From assembly GCF_001419745.1 (NCBI RefSeq), contig NZ_LIRJ01000201.1, positions 269-32,617 of the forward strand: a stretch of DNA of 32,349 bases, read 5' to 3'. Positions 1 through 7,291 of this stretch are shown in pieces. Numbering within the stretch: position 1 is the stretch's first letter; the number at the start of each line of letters is the position of its first letter. The position numbers and the translations under genes were made by a program. The notes under the pieces were generated by a model. It did not search any database and was not told where the DNA came from. It worked only from the letters and a program-made list of their open reading frames with translations. Origin of the DNA: Streptomyces silaceus. Its GTDB lineage: Bacteria > Actinomycetota > Actinomycetes > Streptomycetales > Streptomycetaceae.

Positions 1-306
1 GTCGGCGATGCGGGTGCCCTCCTCCACCAGGGCGAGCGCGGCCCGCTCGGCGTCGGTGTACACCGTGGCCTCCCGCCAGACCGCCACCAGGTGGAGACGC
101 TGGGCGCTCTCCCCCGCGTGCGTGGCGTCCTTGGTGTGCATGTCGACGCAGAATCCGCAGCCGTTGATCTGGCTGGCGCGCAGCAGGACCAGTTCCCGGG
201 TCGCGGCCGGAATCGTCGAGTCCAGGAGCACCATGCCCGCGGAGACGAGGTGCTTCAGTCCCTTCGCTCCGACGGGGTTGTTCTTGAAGTCGAGACGGGT
301 GTCCAT
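1..306 (-). CDS. AhpD-like carboxymuconolactone decarboxylase family protein (3' end cut by window)
   Basis: Partial gene; 102 codons are visible and the C-terminus lies beyond base 1. The ATG at 304-306 (minus strand) is preceded by a GAGGAG ribosome site. The protein carries the family redox motif: Cys50-Gly-Phe-Cys53 followed by His57 in an NGCGFCVDMH context, which in AhpD-type alkylhydroperoxidases forms the catalytic disulfide and proton relay. The family is all-helical and oligomeric, and acts on peroxides or on gamma-carboxymuconolactone-type substrates; the real substrate cannot be told from sequence. It is divergent from an ECF41 sigma gene, and carboxymuconolactone decarboxylases are one of the three classic partner types of ECF41 sigma factors. 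A matching ECF41 promoter lies about 50-75 bp upstream, so it is probably the main target of that sigma factor. The family call is firm; the role in detoxification is inferred. Confidence 0.9.
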   Translation of the reverse strand, partial: MDTRLDFKNNPVGAKGLKHLVSAGMVLLDSTIPAATRELVLLRASQINGCGFCVDMHTKDATHAGESAQRLHLVAVWREATVYTDAERAALALVEEGTRIAD

Positions 307-353
307 GGGGTTCTCCTCTGTGTACGTGGCTACGAGATGCATGCGTCCAGTAC

Positions 354-380
354 GACGAGGCGGCCCGCCGGAGTGTGAGG
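354..380 (-). promoter_or_regulatory. Candidate ECF41-type promoter for the AhpD-like gene
   Basis: Read on the minus strand, CCTCACA (380-374) is followed by exactly 16 bases and then CGTC (357-354). The published ECF41 consensus as I recall it is TGTCACA, 16 bp, CGTC, so this matches 5 of 7 and 4 of 4 positions at the right spacing. The start of transcription would fall near 347, giving a leader of about 40 nt with a GAGGAG site before the ATG at 306. Confidence 0.7.
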
Positions 381-391
381 TGCCGTCGTGA

Positions 392-418
392 CGTCACATT
401 CCGGCGGGCTGTCTCGTC
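392..418 (+). promoter_or_regulatory. Candidate ECF41-type promoter for the sigma factor gene (autoregulation)
   Basis: CGTCACA (392-398) is followed by 16 bases and CGTC (415-418), matching the ECF41 consensus at 6 of 7 and 4 of 4 positions. It points at the sigma factor gene starting at 536 and would give a leader of roughly 110 nt. It is the mirror image of the promoter at 354-380, with the two -35 boxes 11 bp apart, so the sigma factor probably drives its own gene and its partner together. Confidence 0.65.
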
Positions 419-535
419 GTAGGGGCGAGTGACGCAGGCGACGCGGGATCACGACACAACGCGCGAGGCGAGTGCGCGGCACAGGAACGCGCCCCAGAAG
501 CCGTCGCGGACATCGACCGAAGGAGCAGCCCGAGC

Positions 536-1468
536 ATGACGACCCGACCCGAGCCACGAGACGCCTGGACCGACCCGGGCCTGGGCGCGATCATGAGCGA
601 GCGGCGGAAGCTCATCAATCTCGCGTACCGGATGCTCGGTTCGCTGGCGGACGCCGAGGACGTCGTGCAGGAGACGTACGCACGCTGGTACGCGATGTCC
701 GCCGCGCAGCAGGAGGCCATCGCGTCGCCCGGCGGCTGGCTGCGGACGGTGGCGAGCCGCATCTGTCTCGACCTGCTCGGCTCGGCGCGGGCCCGGCGCG
801 AGAACTACGTGGGCGAATGGCTGCCGGAGCCGGTGCCCGATCAGGGTGAGTGGGGCGCCGGACCGGCGCTCGGCGCCACGTCCGACCCTGCCGACCGGGT
901 CACGCTGGACGAGTCGATCAACATGGCGTTCCTCGTCGTACTCGAATCGATGACGCCCGCCGAGCGCGTGGCGTTCGTCCTGCACGACGTCTTCCGCTAC
1001 ACCTTCCCGGAGGTCGCCGAGATCGTCGGCCGGACCCCGGTGGCCTGCCGCCAGTTGGCGACCTCGGCCCGTCGCCGCATCCGTGCCGCACGCCCGACGG
1101 CGACTCCGGCGGCCCGGCGCGCCGCGCTCGTCCGGGACTTCAAGCTGGCGTGGGAGGCGAAGGACATCGAGGCGCTGATCGAACTGCTCGACCCGGACGC
1201 CACGGGCCTTTCCGACGGCGGTGGCCTGGTCAACGCGGCGCCCCGCACCGTGGGAGGCGAGCAGATCGCCCGCTGGCTGATCACCGTCATGGGCCTGGCG
1301 CCCGACCTGACGCTCCTGGAACGTAGGGTCAACGGAGAGCCCGGCCTCGTGATCCAGCAGGCCGGCACCACCAGGACGGTGGTGGCGTTCGACTTCGCGG
1401 GCGACCGGATCAAGCAGTTGTGGGCGGTACGGAACCCGGAGAAGCTGCGGCCGTGGACGACACCGTGA
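536..1468 (+). CDS. sigJ: ECF41 group RNA polymerase sigma factor (SigJ-type) with fused SnoaL-like domain
   Basis: 310 residues. It directs RNA polymerase to a small regulon and carries its own regulatory domain rather than a membrane anti-sigma factor. Region 2 is at about residues 25-90 (LAYRMLGSLADAEDVVQETY), region 4 at about 130-190 (PAERVAFVLHDVF, then the FPEVAEIVGRTPVACRQL helix-turn-helix). The C-terminal 115 residues form the SnoaL/NTF2-like extension. All three ECF41 signature motifs are present: WLPEP in the region 2-4 linker, DGGG (SDGGGLV; the family usually has DGGGR) and NPEKL near the C-terminus (usually NPDKL). The start has AAGGAG ten bases upstream. It is divergent from an AhpD-like gene, the classic partner. 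The symbol is by analogy with mycobacterial SigJ; Streptomyces genomes carry several ECF41 paralogues, so orthology is not certain. Confidence 0.93.
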   Translation: MTTRPEPRDAWTDPGLGAIMSERRKLINLAYRMLGSLADAEDVVQETYARWYAMSAAQQEAIASPGGWLRTVASRICLDLLGSARARRENYVGEWLPEPVPDQGEWGAGPALGATSDPADRVTLDESINMAFLVVLESMTPAERVAFVLHDVFRYTFPEVAEIVGRTPVACRQLATSARRRIRAARPTATPAARRAALVRDFKLAWEAKDIEALIELLDPDATGLSDGGGLVNAAPRTVGGEQIARWLITVMGLAPDLTLLERRVNGEPGLVIQQAGTTRTVVAFDFAGDRIKQLWAVRNPEKLRPWTTP

Positions 1469-1485
1469 GAGCCGCCCGCCGACCG

Positions 1486-1519
1486 GGCGCGTGAGGTACT
1501 GGCCCGCACCTCATGCGCC
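1486..1519. terminator. Hairpin between convergent genes
   Basis: The arms 1486-1497 and 1508-1519 pair over 12 bp with one G-T wobble around a 10-base loop. It lies between the sigma factor gene and the convergent GrpB-like gene and could terminate both. There is no clear T-run, as is usual in Streptomyces. Confidence 0.6.
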
Positions 1520-1532
1520 GCCGTGCCGCGGC

Positions 1533-2144
1533 TCAACCGGCCTCGGCAGCCGCACGCTCCAGAATGCCGGCGACGACTTCGGACTTGGCGTCGGCATAGT
1601 TCTGCATGTACTCCCAGGTCTGCCGGGAGAGGCCGCGCTTGGTGTCGGCGTAGAGGGTGCGGTCGCCTTCGTGGGTGCGCAGCCGGTCGCGGAAGAGCAG
1701 CATCCGGTCGATCTCCGCGCAGCCCGCCGACAAGACGTGCAGGTTCACGGTCTCGGCGCTGTGGGCGCGGTCGTCGGGGAACCGCTTGCGCAGGACGCGG
1801 TGCTCGTACCACTCCGGTTCGCGGATGGCGAGCGTGAAGCCGAGCGGTTCGAGAGGGGGTACGTACGACTCCTCGTCGCCCGAGTCGGGGACGATCAGGA
1901 GCATGTCGATGACCGGCTTGGCGGGCAGCTCCGGGACCGAGGTCGAGCCGACGTGCTCGACGCGGTGGTCGAGGGCGCCGAGCCGCTCCCCCATCGACGC
2001 GGCCTCCACCGCGAACACCTCCGACCACCGGGGGTCGTGCTCGCGCAGGGTGACCTGGCCGTTGAGCTTGGGGGCCGCGCCGAGGTTGGCGGCCTCGATC
2101 TCCTCGGTCGTCATGGAGACGCGTACAATCTCCGGCTCGGGCAC
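1533..2144 (-). CDS. GrpB/UPF0157 family protein
   Basis: 203 residues from a GTG start at 2144, chosen because AGGAG (2151-2155) sits six bases upstream; an internal ATG at 2114 lacks such a site. The sequence shows the nucleotidyltransferase-like core of the GrpB family: LREHDPRWSEVFAVEAA at the start, then HVGSTSVPELPAKPVIDMLL, in which the Gly-Ser pair and the following acidic residue match the pol-beta-type nucleotidyltransferase fold. The C-terminal half has LRKRF and the NLHVLSAGCAEIDRMLLFRDRLR block typical of the family. GrpB proteins are cytosolic and their substrate is not established. It follows the EF-G-like gene on the same strand after 154 bp, so shared transcription is possible but not clear. 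Confidence 0.9.
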   Translation of the reverse strand: MPEPEIVRVSMTTEEIEAANLGAAPKLNGQVTLREHDPRWSEVFAVEAASMGERLGALDHRVEHVGSTSVPELPAKPVIDMLLIVPDSGDEESYVPPLEPLGFTLAIREPEWYEHRVLRKRFPDDRAHSAETVNLHVLSAGCAEIDRMLLFRDRLRTHEGDRTLYADTKRGLSRQTWEYMQNYADAKSEVVAGILERAAAEAG

Positions 2145-2298
2145 GGGGGGCTCCTGTTCGTGGTCGGCTCGGGATACGGCTACGGGGTGTGGATCAACCC
2201 CCAGTAAAACAAAGGCCTGTCCGCTGAGCCGCCGTGTTCGACGTCCCCGTACGGAGCCGTACGCAGCCGTCCGACTCCTCGTCCCGCCTTGTCCCGTC

Positions 2299-2706
2299 TC
2301 ATCGCGCCTTCTGCCGGCGCGGCCGAGGCCGGCCCGGCCAACTCGCCCACCGCAGGGCCTCCGCTTCCTGGGGCGGCAGCAGTCCCGCTCCGACGAGTGC
2401 GGCGCGTCCCGCCTCTCGTCCGGCGATCCGGTAGCCGAGCTCCGAGGAGTCCACCTCGTGGAACGTCCCGTCGGTGACGAGCACGGCGGCCGCGACCCCG
2501 TCGAGCCCCTCGACGATCCCCTCCCGCACCGCGGGCAGGTACTCGGCCGGCAGCCGACGCTCGGGCACGGCGCTGAGCAGCTCGAACCCACCGCCCGCCC
2601 CGGGCGGTTCGAAACTGGCGACGACGTGCGCGTACGGCCCGCAGGCACCGCGGTTCAGCAGTACGCGGACACACACGTCGGGCACGGGGAGAGGCAGCCC
2701 TTTCAT
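2299..2706 (-). CDS. Stand-alone EF-G domain IV-like protein
   Basis: 135 residues from the ATG at 2706. The core GPYAHVVASFEP, then RRLPAEYLPAVREGIVEGL, then DGTFHEVDSSELGYRIAG follows, in order, the domain IV blocks of elongation factor G and its TetM-like relatives (GxYA.V, IPxEYIPAVexGi, G.YH.VDSSe.AFkiAg). The GTPase domain and the other EF-G domains are absent. In EF-G, domain IV reaches into the ribosomal A site during translocation; whether this small protein binds ribosomes is unknown. There is no Shine-Dalgarno sequence before the ATG, but a TACAGT -10-like box ends six bases upstream, so a leaderless transcript is likely. An in-frame GTG at 2757 and ATG at 2742 are alternatives but would lie upstream of that box. 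Confidence 0.75.
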   Translation of the reverse strand: MKGLPLPVPDVCVRVLLNRGACGPYAHVVASFEPPGAGGGFELLSAVPERRLPAEYLPAVREGIVEGLDGVAAAVLVTDGTFHEVDSSELGYRIAGREAGRAALVGAGLLPPQEAEALRWASWPGRPRPRRQKAR

Positions 2707-2826
2707 GGGGGCACTGTAGTGAGGGGATTGCGCGGGGCTCATGGGCACGCCCCGCACCCCGCCCCGTCGGAAAGTGCCTAGGCTGCCCTGCGGTCCCCGA
2801 ACCCGAACCCTTCAGGAGCGCGCACC

Positions 2827-3375
2827 GTGTTCAGCCCCGTACCGTCGCAGCCCTTTCCCTTTCCCGACAGCCGTCGGCCGGATCAGGCGCCCGCGCCGCA
2901 CGCGCTCCTCGCCCCCGTGCTCGGTCTCCTCGGCACGTGGAACGGCACCGGGCACGGCGGGTATCCGACCCTCGAAGGCGACTTCGACTACGCCCAGGAG
3001 GTCACCTTCAGCCACGACGGTCGGCCCTTCCTGCACTACGAGGCCCGCGCCTGGCTGCTCGACGCCGACGGGGCGCCGCTGCGGCCCTCGGCCCGCGAGA
3101 GCGGCTGGTGGCGGCTGCAGCCCGACGGCCGCGTGGAGGCCCTGATCACGCAGCCCACCGGCATCACCGAGATCGCCGTCGGGCAGGCCGCCCAGGACAC
3201 CGTCGACCTCCCCACCCATCAGGTGGCTCTCACCCCGACCGCCAAGACCGTCGACGCCACGCACCGCCGCTACACCCTGACCGGCGCCGACACCCTCACC
3301 TTCGAGCACCACCTCGCGGCCGTCGGCCAGCCGTTGCAGCACCACCTGACGGCCCATCTGCGACGCACCGCGTAG
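2827..3375 (+). CDS. Nitrobindin-like / FABP family heme-binding beta-barrel protein (DUF1794)
   Basis: 182 residues from a GTG start with AGGAG eight bases upstream (2814-2818). The hallmark [12 protein letters not shown] motif at about residues 37-48 matches GxWxGxGxGxYP of nitrobindins (THAP4 C-terminal domain and Rv2717c-like proteins). The C-terminal [16 protein letters not shown] block holds the conserved histidine region that supplies the axial heme ligand in characterised members. These form a 10-stranded barrel binding ferric heme and are reported to isomerise peroxynitrite to nitrate. No signal peptide is seen, so it is cytosolic. A TAGGCT -10-like box at 2779-2784 could start a leader of about 36 nt. 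It diverges from the EF-G-like gene. The family is firm; the reaction in this organism is inferred. Confidence 0.87.
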   Translation: MFSPVPSQPFPFPDSRRPDQAPAPHALLAPVLGLLGTWNGTGHGGYPTLEGDFDYAQEVTFSHDGRPFLHYEARAWLLDADGAPLRPSARESGWWRLQPDGRVEALITQPTGITEIAVGQAAQDTVDLPTHQVALTPTAKTVDATHRRYTLTGADTLTFEHHLAAVGQPLQHHLTAHLRRTA

Positions 3376-3438
3376 CGAGCGCGGGCCGGCAGGCGCGGGG
3401 TGACTCGGTGTCACTTCCGTGGCCATAGGGTTGCCCGC

Positions 3439-5265
3439 ATGGTGGAGGAGATCGACGACATCGACTGGGCCGCGCTGGAGCACGCCTACGGAACGGCGGA
3501 CGACGTGCCCGAGCTGCTGCGCGCGGCCGGTTCGACGGATCCGCGGGTGCGGGAGGACGCCGTCGAGGAACTGTTCTCCTCGCTCTGCCATCAGGGGTCG
3601 ATCTACTCCGCGACCGTGGCCGCCGTGCCCTTCGTCGCACGGCTCGCCCTGGAGGGGCCCGGCGGCCGGCTGCCGATGCTGTGGCTGCTGCACGGCACCG
3701 CGACCGGGTCCGGCCGCGCGTACCGGCAGGCGCGGCGCGCGGTCGCCGGGGCGCTGCCCGCGCTGCTCGGTCTGGCCGCCGACGACGACCCGGACGTCCG
3801 CCGCACGCTCGTGTGGATCGTCGCCGCCTGCGAGGAGGCGTCCCTGCCCCTGCTCCCCTTGCTGCGGGCCCGGTTCGAGACCGAGGAGCACCCCGACGTA
3901 CGGGCCGATCTCGTGACCGCGCTCGGGCTGCTCGACGTCTCGCCCGGCCCGCGCACGGCACGCAACGAGGCCCTGCTGTCCGCGCCGGAGCCGACGGTCC
4001 GACGGGCCGCGGCGACGGATCTGCTGCGCACGACGCCGTTGCCGTTCCCTTCCGCTCTCGTGGACTCCGCGCTCGACGCCCACCGCGCCGCGCCGTCCGA
4101 CGACGACTCCCACCGCCCCTGGCCGAGCGCCTACATCCCCTTCCAGGAGCGGCTGTTGGACGATCCGGACGCGGCGTTGCGCGCCGTGGCGCGAGGGCTG
4201 CCGCTCGCCTGGGAGCTGACGCAGACCTGGCGCGACCGCGAACGGGACGTCCTGCCCTGGCTCGCCGAGGCCGCCGCGGACGCGGAGGATCTGTGCCGGG
4301 TGGCCAGGGTGGGTGCCGCGGTCGCCGGGAGTGAGGACAGCGGGTACGCCGCCGGCGTCCCCCGGCTCGCCGGTCATCTGCGGTCCGACGACCCCGCCCT
4401 GCGCGTCGCGGCCACCCTGGTGGCCGTGCGGCTGCGCCTTCCCGACGCGCTCGACCTCGTCCTCCAACTGATGGACGACCTACCGGAAGAGGCGGCCTCC
4501 CTCCAGCTCGTGCTGCTGGGCACTCCCGGCGTGGCCGTGACCGCCGCGGTGGAGACGTTCGGTCCGGCCGCCGAGCCGGTCGCCCGGCGCGTCGCCGCCG
4601 GGCCCCTGCGTACGGAGTGGCTGGACGTGCTCCGTCACTTCCCCGCGCTCGCGGCGGACCGCGTGGACGATCTCGTACGCATGCTGCCCGCGTCTGTCGG
4701 CGTGCTGGCCGCACTCGGCCCCGCGGCGGGCCCGGCCGCCGCGCGGGCCCTGCGCGCGCGGGCAGAGGCCGGTGACCTCACGGCGGCGCTGGCGCTCGCG
4801 CGGGTCGACGGCGACGCGGGGCCCGCGATGACGGCGGTGCGGGCGCTGCCGGACGCCGTGGCGCGGCGGACGGCAGCCGTCAGGGTGGCACGCGAACTCG
4901 GCTCCCCCGCCGCGGACTTGATGCCGCTCCTGGAGGAGCGGCTCGGCGCGCCCGCGCGGGAGAGCCGGGCGGACGCCGCCGCCGCGATCTGGCGCGTCAC
5001 GGGACGTGCCGACGACATGGCCCCCGTCGTCGCCGACCAGCTCGCCCGCCGCGGTGACCTGCACGAGCCGCATCTGGACGCGCTGCGCACGCTCAAGGCC
5101 ATGCGCCTGCTCCCCGAAGCGGCCCGCCCGGCGGTGGAGCACATCGCCTCATCGCCCCGCCGCGTCATGTCCGGCTTCCCCTGCGACGGAACCCCCCACC
5201 CGGACCTGACGGCACGCGCACTGGCCCGCGCCCTCTTGGGCACTCAGCTCAGCGGTCCTGCCTGA
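3439..5265 (+). CDS. HEAT-repeat domain protein, function unknown
   Basis: 608 residues, soluble and all-helical in appearance. Repeated pairs of Ala/Leu-rich helices fit a HEAT/PBS-lyase-like solenoid (for example DPRVREDAVEELFSSL at about 35-50, DDPDVRRTLVWIVAACEEASL at about 115, DDPALRVAATLVAVRLRL at about 317). The N-terminal segment (SIYSATVAAVPFVARLAL) is typical of a Streptomyces family of HEAT proteins with no known job. Such scaffolds bind proteins or nucleic acid. The ATG at 3439 is preferred over an upstream GTG in frame at 3400, since the extra 13 residues look unlike protein and a TAGGGT box (3426-3431) just upstream suggests leaderless transcription. The 3' end overlaps the convergent cupin gene by 22 bp. 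Confidence 0.8.
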   Translation: MVEEIDDIDWAALEHAYGTADDVPELLRAAGSTDPRVREDAVEELFSSLCHQGSIYSATVAAVPFVARLALEGPGGRLPMLWLLHGTATGSGRAYRQARRAVAGALPALLGLAADDDPDVRRTLVWIVAACEEASLPLLPLLRARFETEEHPDVRADLVTALGLLDVSPGPRTARNEALLSAPEPTVRRAAATDLLRTTPLPFPSALVDSALDAHRAAPSDDDSHRPWPSAYIPFQERLLDDPDAALRAVARGLPLAWELTQTWRDRERDVLPWLAEAAADAEDLCRVARVGAAVAGSEDSGYAAGVPRLAGHLRSDDPALRVAATLVAVRLRLPDALDLVLQLMDDLPEEAASLQLVLLGTPGVAVTAAVETFGPAAEPVARRVAAGPLRTEWLDVLRHFPALAADRVDDLVRMLPASVGVLAALGPAAGPAAARALRARAEAGDLTAALALARVDGDAGPAMTAVRALPDAVARRTAAVRVARELGSPAADLMPLLEERLGAPARESRADAAAAIWRVTGRADDMAPVVADQLARRGDLHEPHLDALRTLKAMRLLPEAARPAVEHIASSPRRVMSGFPCDGTPHPDLTARALARALLGTQLSGPA

Positions 5266-5633
5266 GTCCCCTCTTCCACGGCGTAGCCGGGCACGGACGG
5301 CCATCGGACGGTCAGCACAACCGATTCTTCGTCCGCGAACCACGAGTGGTCGACTCCGCGGCCCCACACGACGTAGTCACCCTGTTCTTCCAAGACGACG
5401 CTGCGGCCGGGCAGTTCGACGCGGAAGCGGCCGCTGATGAGGACCAGGAGGGCGGTCCGCTCCTCGCCCTTGACCCATTGCGCTCGCTCGTCGCCGCGCG
5501 GGTGGACGCCCCATTTGATCTCCACGGCCTCGCTGTGGCGGGGATCGCCGGCGTCCTTGAAGTGTCCGAGGAGCCACCCTCGGTCCAGAGCCGCATCCTT
5601 GCCCGCATTGCCCACGTATACGCTGTCATTCAC
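5244..5633 (-). CDS. Small cupin-fold protein
   Basis: 129 residues from a GTG at 5633. The segment SGRFRVELPGRSVVLEEQGDYVVWGRGVDHSW is a compact cupin motif: the beta strands, the Gly-Asp turn and the terminal His are visible, but the usual HxH metal pair of motif 1 is replaced by GRFRV, so metal binding is doubtful. It is presumably a sensor or small-molecule binding protein; substrate unknown. There is no good ribosome site; a TAGCGT box (5641-5646 region, minus strand) ending eight bases before the GTG points to a leaderless mRNA. An ATG at 5629 is in another frame and is not used. The stop lies inside the end of the HEAT gene. Confidence 0.78.
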   Translation of the reverse strand: MNDSVYVGNAGKDAALDRGWLLGHFKDAGDPRHSEAVEIKWGVHPRGDERAQWVKGEERTALLVLISGRFRVELPGRSVVLEEQGDYVVWGRGVDHSWFADEESVVLTVRWPSVPGYAVEEGTQAGPLS

Positions 5634-5697
5634 GGACCTGGACGCTAGCAGCTGCCCTGGTGGACACGATCAGCACTCGCGCGATCATGGCCTGAGA

Positions 5698-5738
5698 GTG
5701 ACCTCACTGGGGCCGTCGCACGGGGCCGGCGAGGTCAC
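5698..5738 (-). terminator. Possible terminator of the MarR gene
   Basis: An 8-bp perfect inverted repeat (5698-5705 with 5731-5738) encloses a GC-rich 25-base region about 35 bases downstream of the MarR stop codon. The remainder of 5634-5772 shows no gene. Confidence 0.4.
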
Positions 5739-5772
5739 CGTCCGTGGCCTCCGCGGGCCATCCGGCGCACTC

Positions 5773-6324
5773 TCACTCCAGCCCCACCTGCGTCAGCCGA
5801 TCGTCCCCCAGTCGGCGCTGCACGTCCTCGAGGAGCACCCCGAGCAGTTCGGTCAGGCGGGCCTGTTGCTCCGCGTCGAGGCCGCTCACCAGGTCCGCCT
5901 CGCGGCCGAGCACTTGGTCCACCGTCGCCTCGACCAGGGCGTGGCCCGCCGCGGTCAGCGTGACCACGACCGTGCGGGGGCGGCCCTCACCGGGGCCCCG
6001 GGTGACCAGGCCCTCGCGTTCGGCGCGGGCCACCCGCTGGGAGACCGCGCCGGCCGTGACCATGGAGCGGCGGCCCAGTTCCCGCGTGCTCAGGGCGTAG
6101 GGGGCGCCACTGCGGCGCAGCACGCTGAGCAGGTCGAGGGTCGCGGCGTCCACTCCCGCGCGGGCCAGGACCCGCCGCCGGTCGTCGCCGAAGAGCTTGG
6201 CCAGCTGCCAGATCGGCGTGACGATCCCGATCGACGTGGCCGGGGTGCCGGGGCGCTCACGCTCCCACGCCGCCGCGATGTCCTGCGCGCTGTGCACGGC
6301 GGCTTCGCCGGAATCTCTTGCCAT
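5773..6324 (-). CDS. MarR family transcriptional regulator
   Basis: 183 residues. It contains a winged helix: LDLLSVLRRSGAPYALSTRELGRRSMVTAGAVSQRVARAE (helix-turn-helix, about 82-120), then GLVTRGPGEGRPRTVVVTLTAAGHAL, where DxRxxxVxLT is the usual MarR wing with the Asp replaced by Glu-Gly. Flanking helices would form the dimer interface. The ATG at 6324 has GGGAG upstream. It is divergent from an SDR gene with a 68-bp gap that contains an 18-bp palindromic operator, so it very likely represses that gene and itself until a ligand binds. The ligand is unknown and is plausibly a substrate of the SDR. Confidence 0.92.
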   Translation of the reverse strand: MARDSGEAAVHSAQDIAAAWERERPGTPATSIGIVTPIWQLAKLFGDDRRRVLARAGVDAATLDLLSVLRRSGAPYALSTRELGRRSMVTAGAVSQRVARAEREGLVTRGPGEGRPRTVVVTLTAAGHALVEATVDQVLGREADLVSGLDAEQQARLTELLGVLLEDVQRRLGDDRLTQVGLE

Positions 6325-6346
6325 GGCCCGCTCTCCCAGTGCTACG

Positions 6347-6364
6347 TTTAGCTCTAAATTTAGA
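6347..6364. promoter_or_regulatory. Probable MarR operator between the MarR and SDR genes
   Basis: Two overlapping perfect palindromes: TTTAG-CT-CTAAA (6347-6358) and TCTAAATTTAGA (6353-6364). It is an AT-rich island in a very GC-rich region and lies centrally between the divergent start codons (6324 and 6393), which is typical placement for MarR autoregulation. The TAAATT/TAGACC region may also supply the -10 box for the SDR gene. Confidence 0.75.
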
Positions 6365-6392
6365 CCTCAACGGAACGTTCGGAGCTCAGCTT

Positions 6393-7121
6393 ATGACACG
6401 TACCATCCTGGTCACCGGCGGCGGCACCGGCATCGGCCGCGCGGCGGCACGGCACTTCGCCGCGCAGGGCGACACGGTGTTCGTCACCGGCCGCCGCCCC
6501 GAACCCCTGGAGCTCCTGGCGAAGGAGACCGGCGTGCGCCCCCTGGTGTGCGACCACACCCTGCCCGAGGCGCTCACCGCCCTCCTCGCCGAGCTGCCCG
6601 AGCGGATCGACGTCCTGGTGAACAACGCCGGCGGCAACACCGACTTCGACGCCGACGCGCCGACGGACCTCGCCGCCTACGCGCGGACCTTCCGCGCCAA
6701 CCTGGACGCGAACCTCGTCAGCGCCGCGCTCACCACCAAGGCGGTCGAGGACCGGCTCGCGGAGGGCGGCGCCGTCGTGCACATCGGCTCCATCGCCGCC
6801 GCCACGGGATCCGGTTCCCACGGCTCGTACGGCGCCTCCAAGGCCGCGCTCGCCACCTGGAACATCGACCTGGCCCGCATCCTGGGCCCGCGCGGCGTCA
6901 CCGCGAACGTCGTCGCGCCCGGATTCATCGCCGACACCGAGTTCTTCCGCGACCAGCTGGCCGACGAGCGCCGCGAGCGGCTCGTGGCCGCCACCTCGAC
7001 GGGCCGCGCCGGCTCTCCCGAGGACGTCGCGGGCACGATCGCCTTCCTCGCGTCCCCCGCGGCCCGGCACATCACCGGCCAGGTGCTGCACGTCAACGGA
7101 GGCGCCCACAGCACCCGCTGA
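6393..7121 (+). CDS. Short-chain dehydrogenase/reductase (SDR)
   Basis: 242 residues. It is a classical SDR: the TGGGTGIG dinucleotide-binding loop at residues 8-15, NNAG at about 76-79, Ser-Ile-Ala-Ala catalytic serine region, and the Tyr146-x3-Lys150 catalytic pair in YGASK. The C-terminal IAFLASPAARHITGQVLHVNGG matches the FabG-like group. Arginine residues at the end of strand 2 (TGRRPEP) suggest NADP(H). The ATG at 6393 has GGAG eight bases upstream; an upstream in-frame ATG (6318) overlaps the MarR gene and is rejected. Regulated with the divergent MarR gene through the shared operator. The substrate is unknown. Confidence 0.93.
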   Translation: MTRTILVTGGGTGIGRAAARHFAAQGDTVFVTGRRPEPLELLAKETGVRPLVCDHTLPEALTALLAELPERIDVLVNNAGGNTDFDADAPTDLAAYARTFRANLDANLVSAALTTKAVEDRLAEGGAVVHIGSIAAATGSGSHGSYGASKAALATWNIDLARILGPRGVTANVVAPGFIADTEFFRDQLADERRERLVAATSTGRAGSPEDVAGTIAFLASPAARHITGQVLHVNGGAHSTR

Positions 7122-7127
7122 CGCCGC

Positions 7128-7160
7128 CCGCGGGGCACGGGAACCGCCCGTGCCCCGCGG
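7128..7160 (+). terminator. Strong hairpin terminator after the SDR gene
   Basis: A perfect 14-bp stem (7128-7141 with 7147-7160) with a 5-base loop begins seven bases after the SDR stop codon. It separates the SDR from the molybdoenzyme gene. Confidence 0.85.
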
Positions 7161-7291
7161 CACCTCCTGTTCCACCAGTGACCTACGTCCCACGGAAGAG
7201 GACCATCGGCGGCCGGGCCCCCGGCCAAGAAGGCGTGCAATGGAGAGGGACCGTACGACAGGGACGCCGACCGACCCTCCGGAGGCACGTG

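Larger units (their letters stand above)
351..421. repeat. 28-bp imperfect inverted repeat containing the divergent promoters
   Basis: The arms 351-378 and 394-421 are complementary at 25 of 28 positions, separated by 15 bp. The arms hold both -10 CGTC boxes and most of both -35 boxes. The symmetry extends beyond the promoter elements into the 16-bp spacers (GCCCGCCGG and its complement), which a promoter consensus alone does not require. Confidence 0.9.

Noticed and set aside
2812..4467. A 551-codon minus-strand frame opposite the nitrobindin-like and HEAT genes
   Set aside because: It spans two genes with clear motifs or repeats on the plus strand and has no recognisable domain.
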